Below, piece after piece: positions 29,864 through 39,142 of a stretch of 64,000 bases of DNA. The DNA is from Rhodopirellula sp. P2 (GTDB taxonomy: Bacteria; Planctomycetota; Planctomycetia; Pirellulales; Pirellulaceae). The notes beneath the pieces are model-generated. The model worked only from the letters and a program-made list of their open reading frames with translations. It was not told the origin of the DNA and did no database searches. How positions within the stretch are numbered: the stretch's first letter is position 1; every line of letters starts with the position of its first letter. A program made the position numbers and the translations under genes. The stretch spans positions 5,003,001-5,067,000 of the forward strand of contig NZ_CP118225.1 in the NCBI RefSeq assembly GCF_028768465.1. The letters run 5' to 3'.

Positions 29864-32800
29864 ATGCCTCGGCCGACGATGCCTCCCCGTGCTTTGACCA
29901 CACGCGCATTCGCAGCCCTTTTGGTTGGAATGTTGACCTGTGCCACCGGCTTGGCCCAGCGACCTCCCACCGGTGTTCCTGAGGGAGTCGAGAAGGTCCT
30001 GCGGATCGGGCCACGCCCCGGCAACGCTCGCAACAGCGAAGGGGACTTTGTTCGGTTGAAGGATGGACGCCTGCTGTTGGTCTACACCAAGTTTGTCGAG
30101 TCAGGCGACCACGCCCCAGCGGAGTTGGTTTCCAGAGTGTCCGCCGACAACGGTGTGACTTGGACGAAAGAAGACAAATCCGTGATCGCACGCGGAGACA
30201 ACGACTCCAACTTGATGTCCGTGTCCCTGTTGCGGCTTCAGGATGGCCGCCTCGGATTGTTTTACATCCGCAAGTACGATCCGACGCCCGAAGCCAAGCA
30301 CTTGTTCTTGGACGACATCATGATGCGAACCAGTTCGGACGAAGGGGAAACCTGGTCAGAACCAACTCGCGTTGTCCCCCAAGACAATCCGTCCTACAGC
30401 ATCCTGAACAATGACCGAGTGATCCAGCTTCGCAGCGGTCGCTTGGTGGTCCCACTCGCGGTCCATTACCGCGTTGGCTGGCCTGCTTACCGCAAATCCG
30501 CCGAGATGGTTTGCTACCTTTCCGATGACGGCGGTGCGACGTGGCAACGCAGCGAAACGGCATTGTCGTCCGAGTCGTTGGCACAGGAACCTGGCGTCGT
30601 TGAGTTGAGCGATGGTCGGCTGATGATGTTCTGCCGAAGTGGCGATTGCCAATTGCTGTCCTATTCAAGCGATCAAGGTGAGACGTGGTCCGAACTGACG
30701 CGGTCTACTTTCACTCAGCCCACCGTTTCGCCCGCCTCGATCGAACGCATTCCGTCCACCGGCGACCTGTTGATGCTGTGGAACAATGGCGACGACGAAT
30801 TGTCACCGAAGCAGCCCGTTGGAAGACGCCCATTCACCGCCGCGATCTCCAAGGATGATGGGCAATCGTGGCAGAACGTCCGCAACGTCGGAACCGATCC
30901 GGAGGGCTGGTATTGCTACACCGCGATCGAGTTTGTTGACGACCATGTTTTGCTTGCACATTGCGAGTATCCACGGTTGAACTCGTTGCAACTGACCCGA
31001 ATTCCGGTGTCGTGGTTCTACGAGGGCGATGAGGTCTCGGCCAGCGGCGGCAAGGCTGCAGAAAAGGCGAAGATGGACTCGCTGGACTATTCCATCTCCT
31101 TGGACGTTGCCCACGAAGGCTTTGACGGCAAGGAATGCTGGGTGCATGCCCGTGTCGGAGCAATCCCGGAATCCAATGGTGATCCCACCTCGGTCATGAC
31201 CACTCAAAAGTTGCTGCTCTCGGGATCGGACGTCTTTTACCGCCTGCATGAATCTCGAACGTCAGCGGGATCCGAATCATGGACCAAACTGAGCCCCATC
31301 GACTCGTTTTCTCGCCAGAAAGTTCAGAGCGATGTCATCCCACGCGGCGGTGAAGGGGCACAGGAGTTGTTGCAAGAAGGCGACGAAACCACCGTCTGTG
31401 ACTTCGTGCCCCAGTGGCATGCGGCGAGCCAGCGTCTGCTCGGGATTGGGCAAACAGTCTGGTACAGAAACAATCGTGTCATGCATGTGCGGCCACGCGG
31501 GATCGCGTACAGCGTGATGAACCCAAAGAATGAAACGTGGGACGATTGGAAAGTCGTCCAGCTCCCCGATGAACTGCGGTTTCAAAGTGCGGGTTCCGGC
31601 AGTGCCCAGCGAGTTGACCTGCCCGGAGGCGACGTGTTGGTGCCGGTGTACTGCAAAGAGCCGAACCAAAAACAGTACTCGTCCCTGGTCGTGCGTTGTC
31701 GCTTCGATGGCGAGACGCTGCACTATGTCGAGCATGGCAATGCGATGACCATCCCGGTCGACCGGGGCTTCGTCGAACCTTCCCTGACCCACTTCAAGGA
31801 TCGGTTCTACCTCACGCTTCGCAACGACCAACATGGATATGTCACCACCAGCGATGATGGCCTGCATTTTGAAACTCCCCAACGCTGGACGTTTGATGAT
31901 GGAGAAGAACTGGGAAACTACAACACGCAACAGCACTGGGTGACTCACAGTGATGGGCTGTTCTTGGTCTACACGCGTCGCGGAGCGAACAACGATCATG
32001 TGTTTCGCCACCGGGCTCCACTTTTCATCGCTCGTGTCGATCCCGACAAGTTGCAGGTCATTCGATCAACCGAACGAGTGTTGGTTCCAGAACACGGAGC
32101 CCGCTTGGGCAACTTCGGCGTCACTCGTTACTCCAAGAATGAGACTTGGGTGACGGTCACCGAATGGATGCAACCCCAAGGTGTCGAGAAACACGGCAGC
32201 GACAACCGAATCTTTGTGGCCAAGCTGAAATGGAACCAACCCAATGAACTCGCATCATTGGAAAGCACACCGGGAATCGAAGCCGATCCAACCGCGTATT
32301 GCCAACCACCGAAGAGCCTCGCCGAAGAGTTCGGTGACTACCGGTCTCCCCTGGTCTTTGAGAACGGGACTCAGATCACGCAAGCAAACCAGTGGCCGAA
32401 AAGACGGGACGAGATTCGTTCCCGATGGGAAACCATGCTGGGCGAGTGGCCTGCGTTGATCACCGATCCTCAAGCCAAAATCATTCAATCGGAACAAGAC
32501 GGCACGTTGACGAAGCACACCGTCGAATTCCAATGGACGCCCACGGAGAAGACGACCGGGTACCTTTTGATTCCCAACACCACAGAGTCCCAATCGAAAG
32601 GTTTGCCCGCTGTCCTCTCAGTCTTCTACGAACCTGAAACAGGCGTCGGCGAAGGAAAACCTCATCGCGATTTCGCGTTGCAGTTGGCACGTCGTGGCTT
32701 CGTGACTTTGTCGATCGGCACGACGGAGGCGTCGCAAGCTAAAACGTATGCTCTGTATCACCCGTCAATTGACGACGCGTCGGTTCAACCCTTGTCGATG

Positions 32801-33349
32801 CTTGCCTACGCCGCCGCGAATGCTTGGCAAGTGTTGGCCGACCGCCCCGAAGTCGACGCGAATCGAATTGGGGTCGTGGGGCACTCCTTCGGCGGCAAGT
32901 GGGCGATGTTTGCCGCGTGCCTTTCCGAGCGTTTCGCTTGTGGGGCGTGGTCGGACCCCGGTATCGTGTTCGATGAAACGATGGCAGGCGTGAACTACTG
33001 GGAACCGTGGTATCTGGGCTATCACCCACGACCGTGGCGCAAACGCGGGATGATCACCGACGACAATCCGGCTCATGGGCTGTATCCGAAATTGGTGACA
33101 AAGGGTCACGACTTGCATGAACTGCATGCCTTGATGGCGCCACGTCCATTCCTGGTTTCGGGCGGCTCGGCTGATCCGATTCGTCGCTGGGCAGCACTCA
33201 ATCATTCGGTCGCCATCAATCAACTGCTGGGGCACAATGACCGGGTTGCCATGACGAATCGTCCGGATCACTCGCCTAACGCGGATTCGAATTCGTTGGT
33301 TTTCGCCTTCTTTGAAAAACACTTGGCGACGAACGAGCAGCCGCTCTGA
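29864..33349 (+). CDS. Exported sialidase-propeller protein fused to an alpha/beta hydrolase
   Basis: A 1161-residue protein with a signal peptide (FAALLVGMLTCATGLAQ). Residues about 40-400 form a sialidase-type six-bladed propeller with five Asp-boxes (SADNGVTWT, SSDEGETWS, SDDGGATWQ, SSDQGETWS, SKDDGQSWQ) and an Arg after GPRPGN. Residues about 420-790 look like a second propeller (DDGLHFETP, WKVVQLPDE). From about 880 an esterase-type alpha/beta hydrolase follows: GHSFGG with candidate nucleophile Ser1008, ending with PDHSPN, whose His could complete the triad. Sialidases and esterases are usually separate proteins. A glycan-degrading enzyme removing both sugar and acyl groups is inferred; the exact linkage cannot be told. 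Confidence 0.85.
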   Translation: MPRPTMPPRALTTRAFAALLVGMLTCATGLAQRPPTGVPEGVEKVLRIGPRPGNARNSEGDFVRLKDGRLLLVYTKFVESGDHAPAELVSRVSADNGVTWTKEDKSVIARGDNDSNLMSVSLLRLQDGRLGLFYIRKYDPTPEAKHLFLDDIMMRTSSDEGETWSEPTRVVPQDNPSYSILNNDRVIQLRSGRLVVPLAVHYRVGWPAYRKSAEMVCYLSDDGGATWQRSETALSSESLAQEPGVVELSDGRLMMFCRSGDCQLLSYSSDQGETWSELTRSTFTQPTVSPASIERIPSTGDLLMLWNNGDDELSPKQPVGRRPFTAAISKDDGQSWQNVRNVGTDPEGWYCYTAIEFVDDHVLLAHCEYPRLNSLQLTRIPVSWFYEGDEVSASGGKAAEKAKMDSLDYSISLDVAHEGFDGKECWVHARVGAIPESNGDPTSVMTTQKLLLSGSDVFYRLHESRTSAGSESWTKLSPIDSFSRQKVQSDVIPRGGEGAQELLQEGDETTVCDFVPQWHAASQRLLGIGQTVWYRNNRVMHVRPRGIAYSVMNPKNETWDDWKVVQLPDELRFQSAGSGSAQRVDLPGGDVLVPVYCKEPNQKQYSSLVVRCRFDGETLHYVEHGNAMTIPVDRGFVEPSLTHFKDRFYLTLRNDQHGYVTTSDDGLHFETPQRWTFDDGEELGNYNTQQHWVTHSDGLFLVYTRRGANNDHVFRHRAPLFIARVDPDKLQVIRSTERVLVPEHGARLGNFGVTRYSKNETWVTVTEWMQPQGVEKHGSDNRIFVAKLKWNQPNELASLESTPGIEADPTAYCQPPKSLAEEFGDYRSPLVFENGTQITQANQWPKRRDEIRSRWETMLGEWPALITDPQAKIIQSEQDGTLTKHTVEFQWTPTEKTTGYLLIPNTTESQSKGLPAVLSVFYEPETGVGEGKPHRDFALQLARRGFVTLSIGTTEASQAKTYALYHPSIDDASVQPLSMLAYAAANAWQVLADRPEVDANRIGVVGHSFGGKWAMFAACLSERFACGAWSDPGIVFDETMAGVNYWEPWYLGYHPRPWRKRGMITDDNPAHGLYPKLVTKGHDLHELHALMAPRPFLVSGGSADPIRRWAALNHSVAINQLLGHNDRVAMTNRPDHSPNADSNSLVFAFFEKHLATNEQPL

Positions 33350-33555
33350 CGAGTCCGATCACTGAACCCACGCAAAGGACTCGTTGCCTTGTCCATTACG
33401 CTTGCGGTCTGATCCCGTCGCCGGATTCGCCAAAAATTCGGATCGCAACAGGTCCCCGTAACGCTGCCACGTTTTGATTCAATTTGAAACACTCGCGACC
33501 GTCCAACAAAGTTATCGTGTCATGGACCGGTATTCAGTTTGACGCTGATTCACAA

Positions 33556-33684
33556 CCGAATTCGGTAGCCGGATTCGCCAAGAATTCGGACAGCAACACC
33601 GAACTCGGTAGCCGGATTCGCCGAGAATTCGGACAGCAACACCGAACTTGGTAGCCGGATTTGCCAAGAATTCGGACAGCAACA
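33556..33684. repeat. Three tandem copies of a 43-bp repeat
   Basis: Copies start at 33556, 33599 and 33642, each running from ccgaa through ggtagccggatt and gaattcggacagcaaca. They differ at a few positions (ccgaattcgg, ccgaactcgg, ccgaacttgg). A more diverged single copy lies at about 33419-33450 (ccggattcgccaaaaattcg). In the first copy ccgaattc and gaattcgg form an 8-base inverted pair. The array ends 20 bases before the start of the esterase gene, so it lies in that gene's promoter/leader region. Confidence 0.95.
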
Positions 33685-33704
33685 CAAATCCCGTGGTGCC
33701 CTCG

Positions 33705-34721
33705 ATGTCTCGCAAGAAAAGTATGCTCTTCCGATTGACCGTCTCAGCAATCGTGATGACCGTTGTGTCATTCGGATCAATCATCGGTTTCGCTCAATTC
33801 CGCTTGCGATCCAAAGCGACTGGTACGAGCGTCTCGGTCAAGCACGACGGTTTGGAACGAGAATATCGAATTCATGTTCCCGAGAATTTACCGGCCGATG
33901 CCAAAGTCCCATTGGTTGTTTGTTTTCATGGTGGAGGTGGCAATTCGCGCACGGCGTCGGTGATGGGGCTGACTCCTGTCGCCGATCGAGAAGGGTTCAT
34001 CGTTGTCTATCCAAATGGAATCGATCGACATTGGAACGATGGCCGGGAATCCCCCATGTTCGCTGAACAGGATCAATCCATCGACGATGTCGGGTACGTG
34101 ATGGGATTGATCGAACGGGTGTGCAAGAAACATCCCATTGATCGAGATCGCATTTTCGCCGCGGGGTTGTCCAATGGCGGTTTCATGACTCAGCGATTGG
34201 CCATCGAACATTCCGATACGTTTGCCGCCGTTGCCGTGATCATCGCCACGATGGGGGAACCGCTCAGCAAACGATTTGAACCAAAATCCCCGGTTTCGAT
34301 TCTGTTCATGAATGGCACGGAGGATCGATTGGTTCCCTACGAAGGCGGTCCCGTTGGCAAGCCAGTGACAAATCGATTCAACCAAGTCAAAGGTCATGAG
34401 GACGCTCCGCGAGGACTGGCGATTTCAACGGACGAAGCGGTCGCCTTGTGGGTGAAGCACAACCAGACGCAACCCGAACCGAAGGTTGAACTGGTGCCGG
34501 ACACCAACCAAGAAGACCACTCTCACATCGAAAGCAGCCTTTGGGTAGGCGGCGAACGGGGGACTGCCGTGATGCTGTACAAAGTCGTCGGCGGTGGACA
34601 TTGTCTCCCTGGCGGGTCGCAGTACTTCCCCGCGAGACTGGTCGGGTATCCCAACCAAGACGTCAAAGGGTTTGATTTGGTTTGGGACTTCTTTGAAAAG
34701 CACGCTCGGCAACCCCAGTGA
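33705..34721 (+). CDS. Exported PHB-depolymerase-like/feruloyl-esterase-like (LpqC/CE1) hydrolase
   Basis: A 338-residue exported hydrolase. A signal or anchor (FRLTVSAIVMTVVSFGSIIG) is followed by an alpha/beta hydrolase core: oxyanion segment VVCFHGGGGNS, VVYPNGIDRHWND, nucleophile Ser156 in AAGLSNGGFM, FMNGTEDRLVPY with the candidate acid Asp, and GGGHCLPGG with the candidate His. These are the marks of the PHB depolymerase/LpqC esterase family, which acts on polyester or feruloyl esters. The ATG at 33705 is used; a TTG inside the tandem repeat would add 19 residues encoded by repeat DNA. The substrate is unproven. Confidence 0.87.
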   Translation: MSRKKSMLFRLTVSAIVMTVVSFGSIIGFAQFRLRSKATGTSVSVKHDGLEREYRIHVPENLPADAKVPLVVCFHGGGGNSRTASVMGLTPVADREGFIVVYPNGIDRHWNDGRESPMFAEQDQSIDDVGYVMGLIERVCKKHPIDRDRIFAAGLSNGGFMTQRLAIEHSDTFAAVAVIIATMGEPLSKRFEPKSPVSILFMNGTEDRLVPYEGGPVGKPVTNRFNQVKGHEDAPRGLAISTDEAVALWVKHNQTQPEPKVELVPDTNQEDHSHIESSLWVGGERGTAVMLYKVVGGGHCLPGGSQYFPARLVGYPNQDVKGFDLVWDFFEKHARQPQ

Positions 34722-34832
34722 CCAATCAGTGCAGTGCCGCGTTGAACCCCAGGGGACCGGACAGCACACCGCACCGGCGGCTGATTTCAATGCTTGGCCG
34801 TGTCGCTTGAACACGTGTGGGGGCATGCCAAT

Positions 34833-34959
34833 TAAGCAGGTACGCAGGTGTCATCGGGTATGTGAGCCGTTGGCGTTAGCCACGGTTTTCACACGCAACC
34901 GGGGCTAACGTCCAAACGGCTCACATGGTTGTGCCCGATCATTCCAGCCGACCTGCTTA
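34833..34959. repeat. 127-bp imperfect hairpin repeat
   Basis: The ends taagcaggt and acctgctta are exact reverse complements. Inside, gagccgttggcgttagcc pairs with ggctaacgtccaaacggctc and tcatcgggt with gcccgatca. The rest of the stem is imperfect, with a loop around 34881-34900. Related sequence recurs at 35686-35804 with its halves in swapped order, so this is an intergenic repeat element, not a simple terminator. Confidence 0.85.
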
Positions 34960-35120
34960 GTGCATCCGTCACAATCAATCGGATCGTTCCGTCTTGGCAT
35001 CAATGCACTCGTCCGCAAGTCACAACTTGTTCTCATCCAATCAATCCGTGACCCAGGCTTCCAACAGCAAAGCGGTTTGCTGGAAAGTCATGAATCAGTT
35101 GAATTGTGGAAGAGAACCCG

Positions 35121-35624
35121 ATGAATTGCGAATCTTGCGGTGCGCCCGTGTCACGAATGGGACGATCTGGACGCTACTTCTGTGACTATTGTTCCCGCCT
35201 AGCCGTCGCAACTCCGCTCCAAAACTCAGAAGACGGACTCGTCCTGACCGGCACGTCGTCAGAGACATCCTGCCTGACCTGTGATGACACTCATTTGGAG
35301 ATCGGCTCGCTGGGCACCTATCCAGTTCTAGGATGCAGGCATTGCCAAGGAGTTCTGTTGAACCGAGCCGCGTTTGCCAAACTGATTCGAGAACGCAGGG
35401 AATCGTATGACGGCCCGGAACGAACTGGTGAATTCGATCCCGCCTTGGATGGGCCCCGCGATCACCATTCGCGACTGACGTGCCCGAAGTGCTGCCTTTC
35501 GATGGACTCATTCTTCTACGCTGGACCAGGCCGAGTTGCCATCGACTCCTGCGGACGGTGCGAGAACGTTTGGCTGGACTGTGGAGAGATCGCTTCCATC
35601 ACGGAAGCCCCCGGACTTCGCTAA
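35121..35624 (+). CDS. Zinc-ribbon (TFIIB-type) protein
   Basis: A 167-residue, Cys-rich protein. Three zinc-ribbon units can be seen: CESCGAP...FCDYC near the start, CLTCDD...GCRHCQGVLL in the middle, and CPKCCLS...SCGRCENVWLDCGE at the end. The last two have the C-x2-C...G-C-x2-C-x-G-x-W/L-L pattern of the zf-TFIIB family (PF13453-type), found in bacterial proteins of unknown function. A GGAAGAG ribosome site lies 8 bases before the ATG at 35121. It stands between two copies of the intergenic repeat. It may bind nucleic acid or protein. Confidence 0.8.
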   Translation: MNCESCGAPVSRMGRSGRYFCDYCSRLAVATPLQNSEDGLVLTGTSSETSCLTCDDTHLEIGSLGTYPVLGCRHCQGVLLNRAAFAKLIRERRESYDGPERTGEFDPALDGPRDHHSRLTCPKCCLSMDSFFYAGPGRVAIDSCGRCENVWLDCGEIASITEAPGLR

Positions 35625-35685
35625 GCAGTTCGGCAGGAGTCTTTCAGCATTTGCCTTTTTTTGTGTAGCGTCGTTGGTCCCACGT

Positions 35686-35804
35686 ACAACCGGGGCGAAC
35701 GCCCAAACGGCTCACATCGTTGCACCCGATCAATCCTGCCGACCTGCTTAGCTGGATACGCAGATGTCATCGCGTACGTGAGCCGCATGGCGTTAGCCAC
35801 GGTT
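35686..35804. repeat. Second copy of the hairpin repeat, halves permuted
   Basis: The right-hand arm sequence (cggggcgaacgcccaaacgg then ctcacat...cccgatca...gacctgctta) comes first here, followed by the left-hand arm (acgcagatgtcatcg...gtgagccgcatggcgttagcc). At 34833-34959 the order is the reverse. The permuted order would arise if the elements occur as arrays of alternating arms and each locus keeps a different one-and-a-half-unit portion. Confidence 0.8.
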
Positions 35805-35905
35805 CCCGAGCCCAATCCCCATGTAGGCACTCTTCCATCTTGCATGCCAAGAGGTGGCCGCGTTCGCAGAAAGCGATCTGCGATGGTTCTTTGGCGGACA
35901 CTCGT

Positions 35906-36187
35906 TTAATAAAATCCGGCATCTCGCGGCAGGTCGGTGAATCGGTTCAGCGGACACAATCGACCGTTAGGCAACCATAGCGGCAGTGTCGCTTCCAACG
36001 TGAACGATGCGACCTCTCTGGCGACTCGGCAAACGCTCTCGAACGTGCCTCGTGTAGCACTTTGAATGGCGGTAGCCAACGGATGCTCGCCATTGAAACA
36101 ATCTGCCAACAATCGATAGGCGACGCCCGAGCACTCCGGAAGCATTTGTGATTTCGCGATCCGGTCTGTGAGTTCGCGTCCACCCAT
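35906..36187 (-). CDS. Possible hypothetical protein or gene fragment
   Basis: A 93-residue frame starting with ATG, opposite in direction to its neighbours. The sequence has normal amino-acid composition (ELTDRIAKSQMLPECSGVAY; LATAIQSATRGTFESV) but no signal peptide, membrane helix or family motif. No other frame in this 580-base gap is better. It may be part of a decayed gene. Confidence 0.3.
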   Translation of the reverse strand: MGGRELTDRIAKSQMLPECSGVAYRLLADCFNGEHPLATAIQSATRGTFESVCRVAREVASFTLEATLPLWLPNGRLCPLNRFTDLPRDAGFY

Positions 36188-36207
36188 TCATCCTTCACGG
36201 AAACCTC

Positions 36208-37380
36208 ATGCTCACCCGAAGAAATCTGTTGCAAGCCAGCGCGGCCATTGGCGTTGGCTCGGTGATCAGCCGTCCCGCCGCTGCGCAAGCCTTGAAGGTT
36301 CAAATGTCCACAGGCGAAGTCATGAAGACCAAGGGGTTGGTGGATACCAATGAGGCCTTGCCCAGCAATTCCAAGATCGACGGACAACGCTATCGCCCCA
36401 CATCCCGAATGGGACTGGGCGGACTGGCCGCCGGAAATGGATTCAACACCATTTCTGATGACGAAGAAATCCTCGCCATGCTGAACCAGGCTTGGGATTC
36501 TGGGATCCGATACTTTGACACCGCACCGTTCTACGGGCTGAGCCTGAGCGAACGGCGATTCGGGGATTTGCTGCGTAACAAGAAACGCGAAGATTATGTT
36601 CTTTCATCGAAGGTCGGACGGTTGCTCACGCCGTCCGCTGAACCGTTGCCCAAACGGTGGCATTGGGCGAATCACTCACCTTTTCACTACCACTACGACT
36701 ACACGGCAGAGGGAACGCGACGTTCGGTCGAAGACACCCTGCAGCGCATCGGTGTCTCCTCGCTCGACATCGTCTTCATTCACGACCTCTCACCGCAAAA
36801 CAGTGACTTTGGTGCGGACTGGCTCAAGCACTTTGACGAAGCCGCCAAGGGGGCCATGCCCGAGCTCACTCGAATGCGTGAGGAAGGCATTATCAAAGCC
36901 TGGGGATTTGGGATCAACAGTCCCCATGCGATCTACAAAGCCGTCGACATCGCGGATCCCGACATTTGTTTGTTGGCACTTCAGTACTCGATCCTGGACC
37001 ACCAAGAAGCGTTGGAGAAAACCTTCCCACTGCTGGATGAACGTGACATTTCGGCGGTCGTTGGTGCTCCTCTCAACGGCGGATTTCTCGCCGGACGAAA
37101 CCGTTTCAACTATTCCAGTCTGATCCCGGATCCAATGAAGAAAAAGTTTGCTGCGATCAGTGCAGTCGCAACCAAACATGGGATCGACATCAAAACCGCC
37201 GCCCTGCAATTTGCAGAGGCACCCTCGACTGTTTCAGCGATCATCCCCGGGGCTCGCACTTCCCAACAGGTGAAGGAAAACGTCGCGTCGATGAAAGTTG
37301 CAATTCCGGAAGCTTTCTGGAGCGAGCTGAAATCCAAAGGGCTCATCGCCCAAGACGCGCCCACTCCGGTTGCCAGTTGA
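36208..37380 (+). CDS. Tat-exported aldo/keto reductase
   Basis: A 390-residue NADPH-type aldo/keto reductase. A twin-arginine signal (LTRRNLLQASAAIG) heads the protein. The (beta/alpha)8 catalytic tetrad is visible: Asp and Tyr in YFDTAPFYG, Lys in LSSKVGRLL, His in VFIHDLSP. The C-terminal cofactor segment has SAIIPGARTSQQVKEN. The overall pattern is closest to the D-threo-aldose/L-fucose/pyridoxal dehydrogenase group. Export of AKRs via Tat is a planctomycete habit; the natural substrate is unknown. Confidence 0.9.
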   Translation: MLTRRNLLQASAAIGVGSVISRPAAAQALKVQMSTGEVMKTKGLVDTNEALPSNSKIDGQRYRPTSRMGLGGLAAGNGFNTISDDEEILAMLNQAWDSGIRYFDTAPFYGLSLSERRFGDLLRNKKREDYVLSSKVGRLLTPSAEPLPKRWHWANHSPFHYHYDYTAEGTRRSVEDTLQRIGVSSLDIVFIHDLSPQNSDFGADWLKHFDEAAKGAMPELTRMREEGIIKAWGFGINSPHAIYKAVDIADPDICLLALQYSILDHQEALEKTFPLLDERDISAVVGAPLNGGFLAGRNRFNYSSLIPDPMKKKFAAISAVATKHGIDIKTAALQFAEAPSTVSAIIPGARTSQQVKENVASMKVAIPEAFWSELKSKGLIAQDAPTPVAS

Positions 37381-37550
37381 GCACTGCACAGTCAATGACT
37401 GTCGCCGTGGACGAAGTGAGAGTCCCTTGGGCAGCTGGCACGTTTCGATCGAGCTTTGTGAAGCAGGATGGGTACTCTTGCCTGTCAGCGTCGGCCAAGA
37501 CCACCCATCACAACCCGACGCGTCAGCGAGCGACGCCCCCAACTCCCACG

Positions 37551-37754
37551 ACGGCCCCATCCGGGGCGACCTATTGTTTTTCGGCATCGGTCTCCCGGGG
37601 CTTCCGCCCCGAGCGAAGCAACGCGTGAACAACAAGTGACGATGTTAGCGGTGTGGCGCAAGCCGCCCGGTGAGGAACCGGAGGGCTCGCGCCCAATACC
37701 GCTACGTCACTTGTTGTTCACGTGGTCCTAAGCACGACGGCCCCATCCGGGGCG
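37551..37754. repeat. Cluster of GC-rich double hairpins
   Basis: The element acggccccatccggggcga occurs at 37551-37569 and again at 37736-37754. Between them lie cccggggcttccgccccgag (37594-37613), its usual partner hairpin, and the 99-bp palindrome listed separately. The same two hairpins, in this or reverse order, recur at 41976-42037, 42244-42305 and 62455-62503. Confidence 0.9.
37624..37722. repeat. 99-bp palindrome with 18-bp perfect terminal arms
   Basis: The ends cgtgaacaacaagtgacg (37624-37641) and its exact reverse complement (37705-37722) flank an inner region that also pairs: tagcggtgtggcgcaagc with gctcgcgcccaataccgcta, and ccggt with accgg around the centre. The whole can fold into one long hairpin. 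It lies between a convergent aldo/keto reductase gene and a PQQ-propeller gene. Confidence 0.92.
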
Positions 37755-37849
37755 AAACCCAGACGCCAGCCACCATTCATTCCTGCTTCCCTGCTTCCCT
37801 GCTTCGCCGAGCGTTGTAGGACACAACATTCGCGACAAGAATCAACCGG

Positions 37850-39142
37850 CTACTCCTCGATCCGGTAAATCGCATCGGCCGTTCGCATGATCAAGGCGTT
37901 GGCGTCCACGGCAGCCGAAGCCAGCGTGCGTTCGCCAAGATCGTTTTCCGCCAGCACCTTGTATTTCGGGCCTGTCGCGATCACCGTCGTCTCGCCGGAT
38001 TCGTTGGTGTAGTGGATCTTGCCATCGACCAACACGGGTGACGATGAGAAACCGCCGCCCACCCGTTTCTTGTAGACAACGTCGCCGGTAGCAGCGTCCA
38101 CGCACATCGCGATTCCATCGTCACTGATTGAGTAGAGATACTCTTCGTCAGCGAGCAGCGACGGGGTGTGGGGCACGTTCTTGTTGATCGACCATCTCAG
38201 GTGAGTCTCCGTCACATCGCCTTGCCCTGTCGGGTCGATCGCGAGCAGGCTGGGCGTGTCGTAACTGGTCGAGAGATAGACCAACCCGTTGTGGTAAATC
38301 GGTTTGGGAATGACGGAGTAACCCGAGTAGAACAATTCCCAAATCACGTTTCCGCTTGCCGGATCAATCGCCAACACGCAATCGCTTCCCGGTGCGATGA
38401 CTTGTTTCTGCCCCTCGATGACAATCGTCAACGGTGTGCAAAACGAAAACTTCTTCTTTGCATCGTTGGGGCGTTTGACTTCCCAGGCGAGCTTGCCGGT
38501 TCCGGCATCCAATGCGACGACCTTGGGATCTTTGGCACCATCGCACGTGAAGATCAACTTGTCATCGACCAAGACCGGCGTGCCCCCGTTTCCGTGGACG
38601 GGTTTGAAGAACAGATCGCGATTTTTCCAAATCAGGTTCCCATCGAGATCGACACACGCCGTTCCCTGATAACCAAAGTGCACAAACACTCGGTTGCCAT
38701 CCACGATCGGCGTGGGGCTGGCATGCGAATTCTTCTTGTGGATCCGAGCACTCTTCTCGGCTGTTTGCCGCATCAATGGCACCGACTTCAAAATCTCGCC
38801 ATTCTTCGCATCCAACACGATCAACGTCAGTTCGTATTCCGTCGCCTTCGCGTCAGATTGCTGATCGACCGGAATCGCGGCTGAAACATAGATCCGTCCG
38901 TTCGCGATGACAGGCGACGACCACCCCTGACCTGGCAACTCCGTTCGAAAGGCGATGTTCTTTTCACGGGACCATTCCGTCGGCACGCTGGTGCCAGCCT
39001 CTGCGATCCCGTTGGCCGACGGTCCTCGGAAGACATTCCAGTCCTCTGCAGCGGCGGGATGCCCCGTCGAACCGAGGGCACCCAAGGTGGTCGACAACAC
39101 AAGGATGCAAATGGCAAGGTTGCCAGATCTGGGAGAGGTCAT
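37850..39142 (-). CDS. Exported PQQ-binding-like beta-propeller protein
   Basis: A 430-residue protein with a signal peptide (AICILVLSTTLGALGSTGHP). Repeating blades of the PQQ/quinoprotein type follow: DWNVFRGPSANGIAE, WSSPVIANGRIYVSA, NRVFVHFGYQGTACVDLDGN, VALDAGTGKLAWEVKR, LAIDPASGNVIWELF and MCVDAATGDVVYKKRV. No methanol-dehydrogenase active-site Asp/Cys pair is seen, so it is probably a BamB-like or binding propeller. Such proteins are abundant in planctomycetes. The start at 39142 is the ATG at the signal peptide; upstream frame adds 41 residues. Confidence 0.87.
   Translation of the reverse strand: MTSPRSGNLAICILVLSTTLGALGSTGHPAAAEDWNVFRGPSANGIAEAGTSVPTEWSREKNIAFRTELPGQGWSSPVIANGRIYVSAAIPVDQQSDAKATEYELTLIVLDAKNGEILKSVPLMRQTAEKSARIHKKNSHASPTPIVDGNRVFVHFGYQGTACVDLDGNLIWKNRDLFFKPVHGNGGTPVLVDDKLIFTCDGAKDPKVVALDAGTGKLAWEVKRPNDAKKKFSFCTPLTIVIEGQKQVIAPGSDCVLAIDPASGNVIWELFYSGYSVIPKPIYHNGLVYLSTSYDTPSLLAIDPTGQGDVTETHLRWSINKNVPHTPSLLADEEYLYSISDDGIAMCVDAATGDVVYKKRVGGGFSSSPVLVDGKIHYTNESGETTVIATGPKYKVLAENDLGERTLASAAVDANALIMRTADAIYRIEE

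Noticed and set aside
33556-33684. CRISPR array
   Set aside because: The 43-bp units abut each other with no spacers, so it is a simple tandem repeat; no cas genes are in the window.
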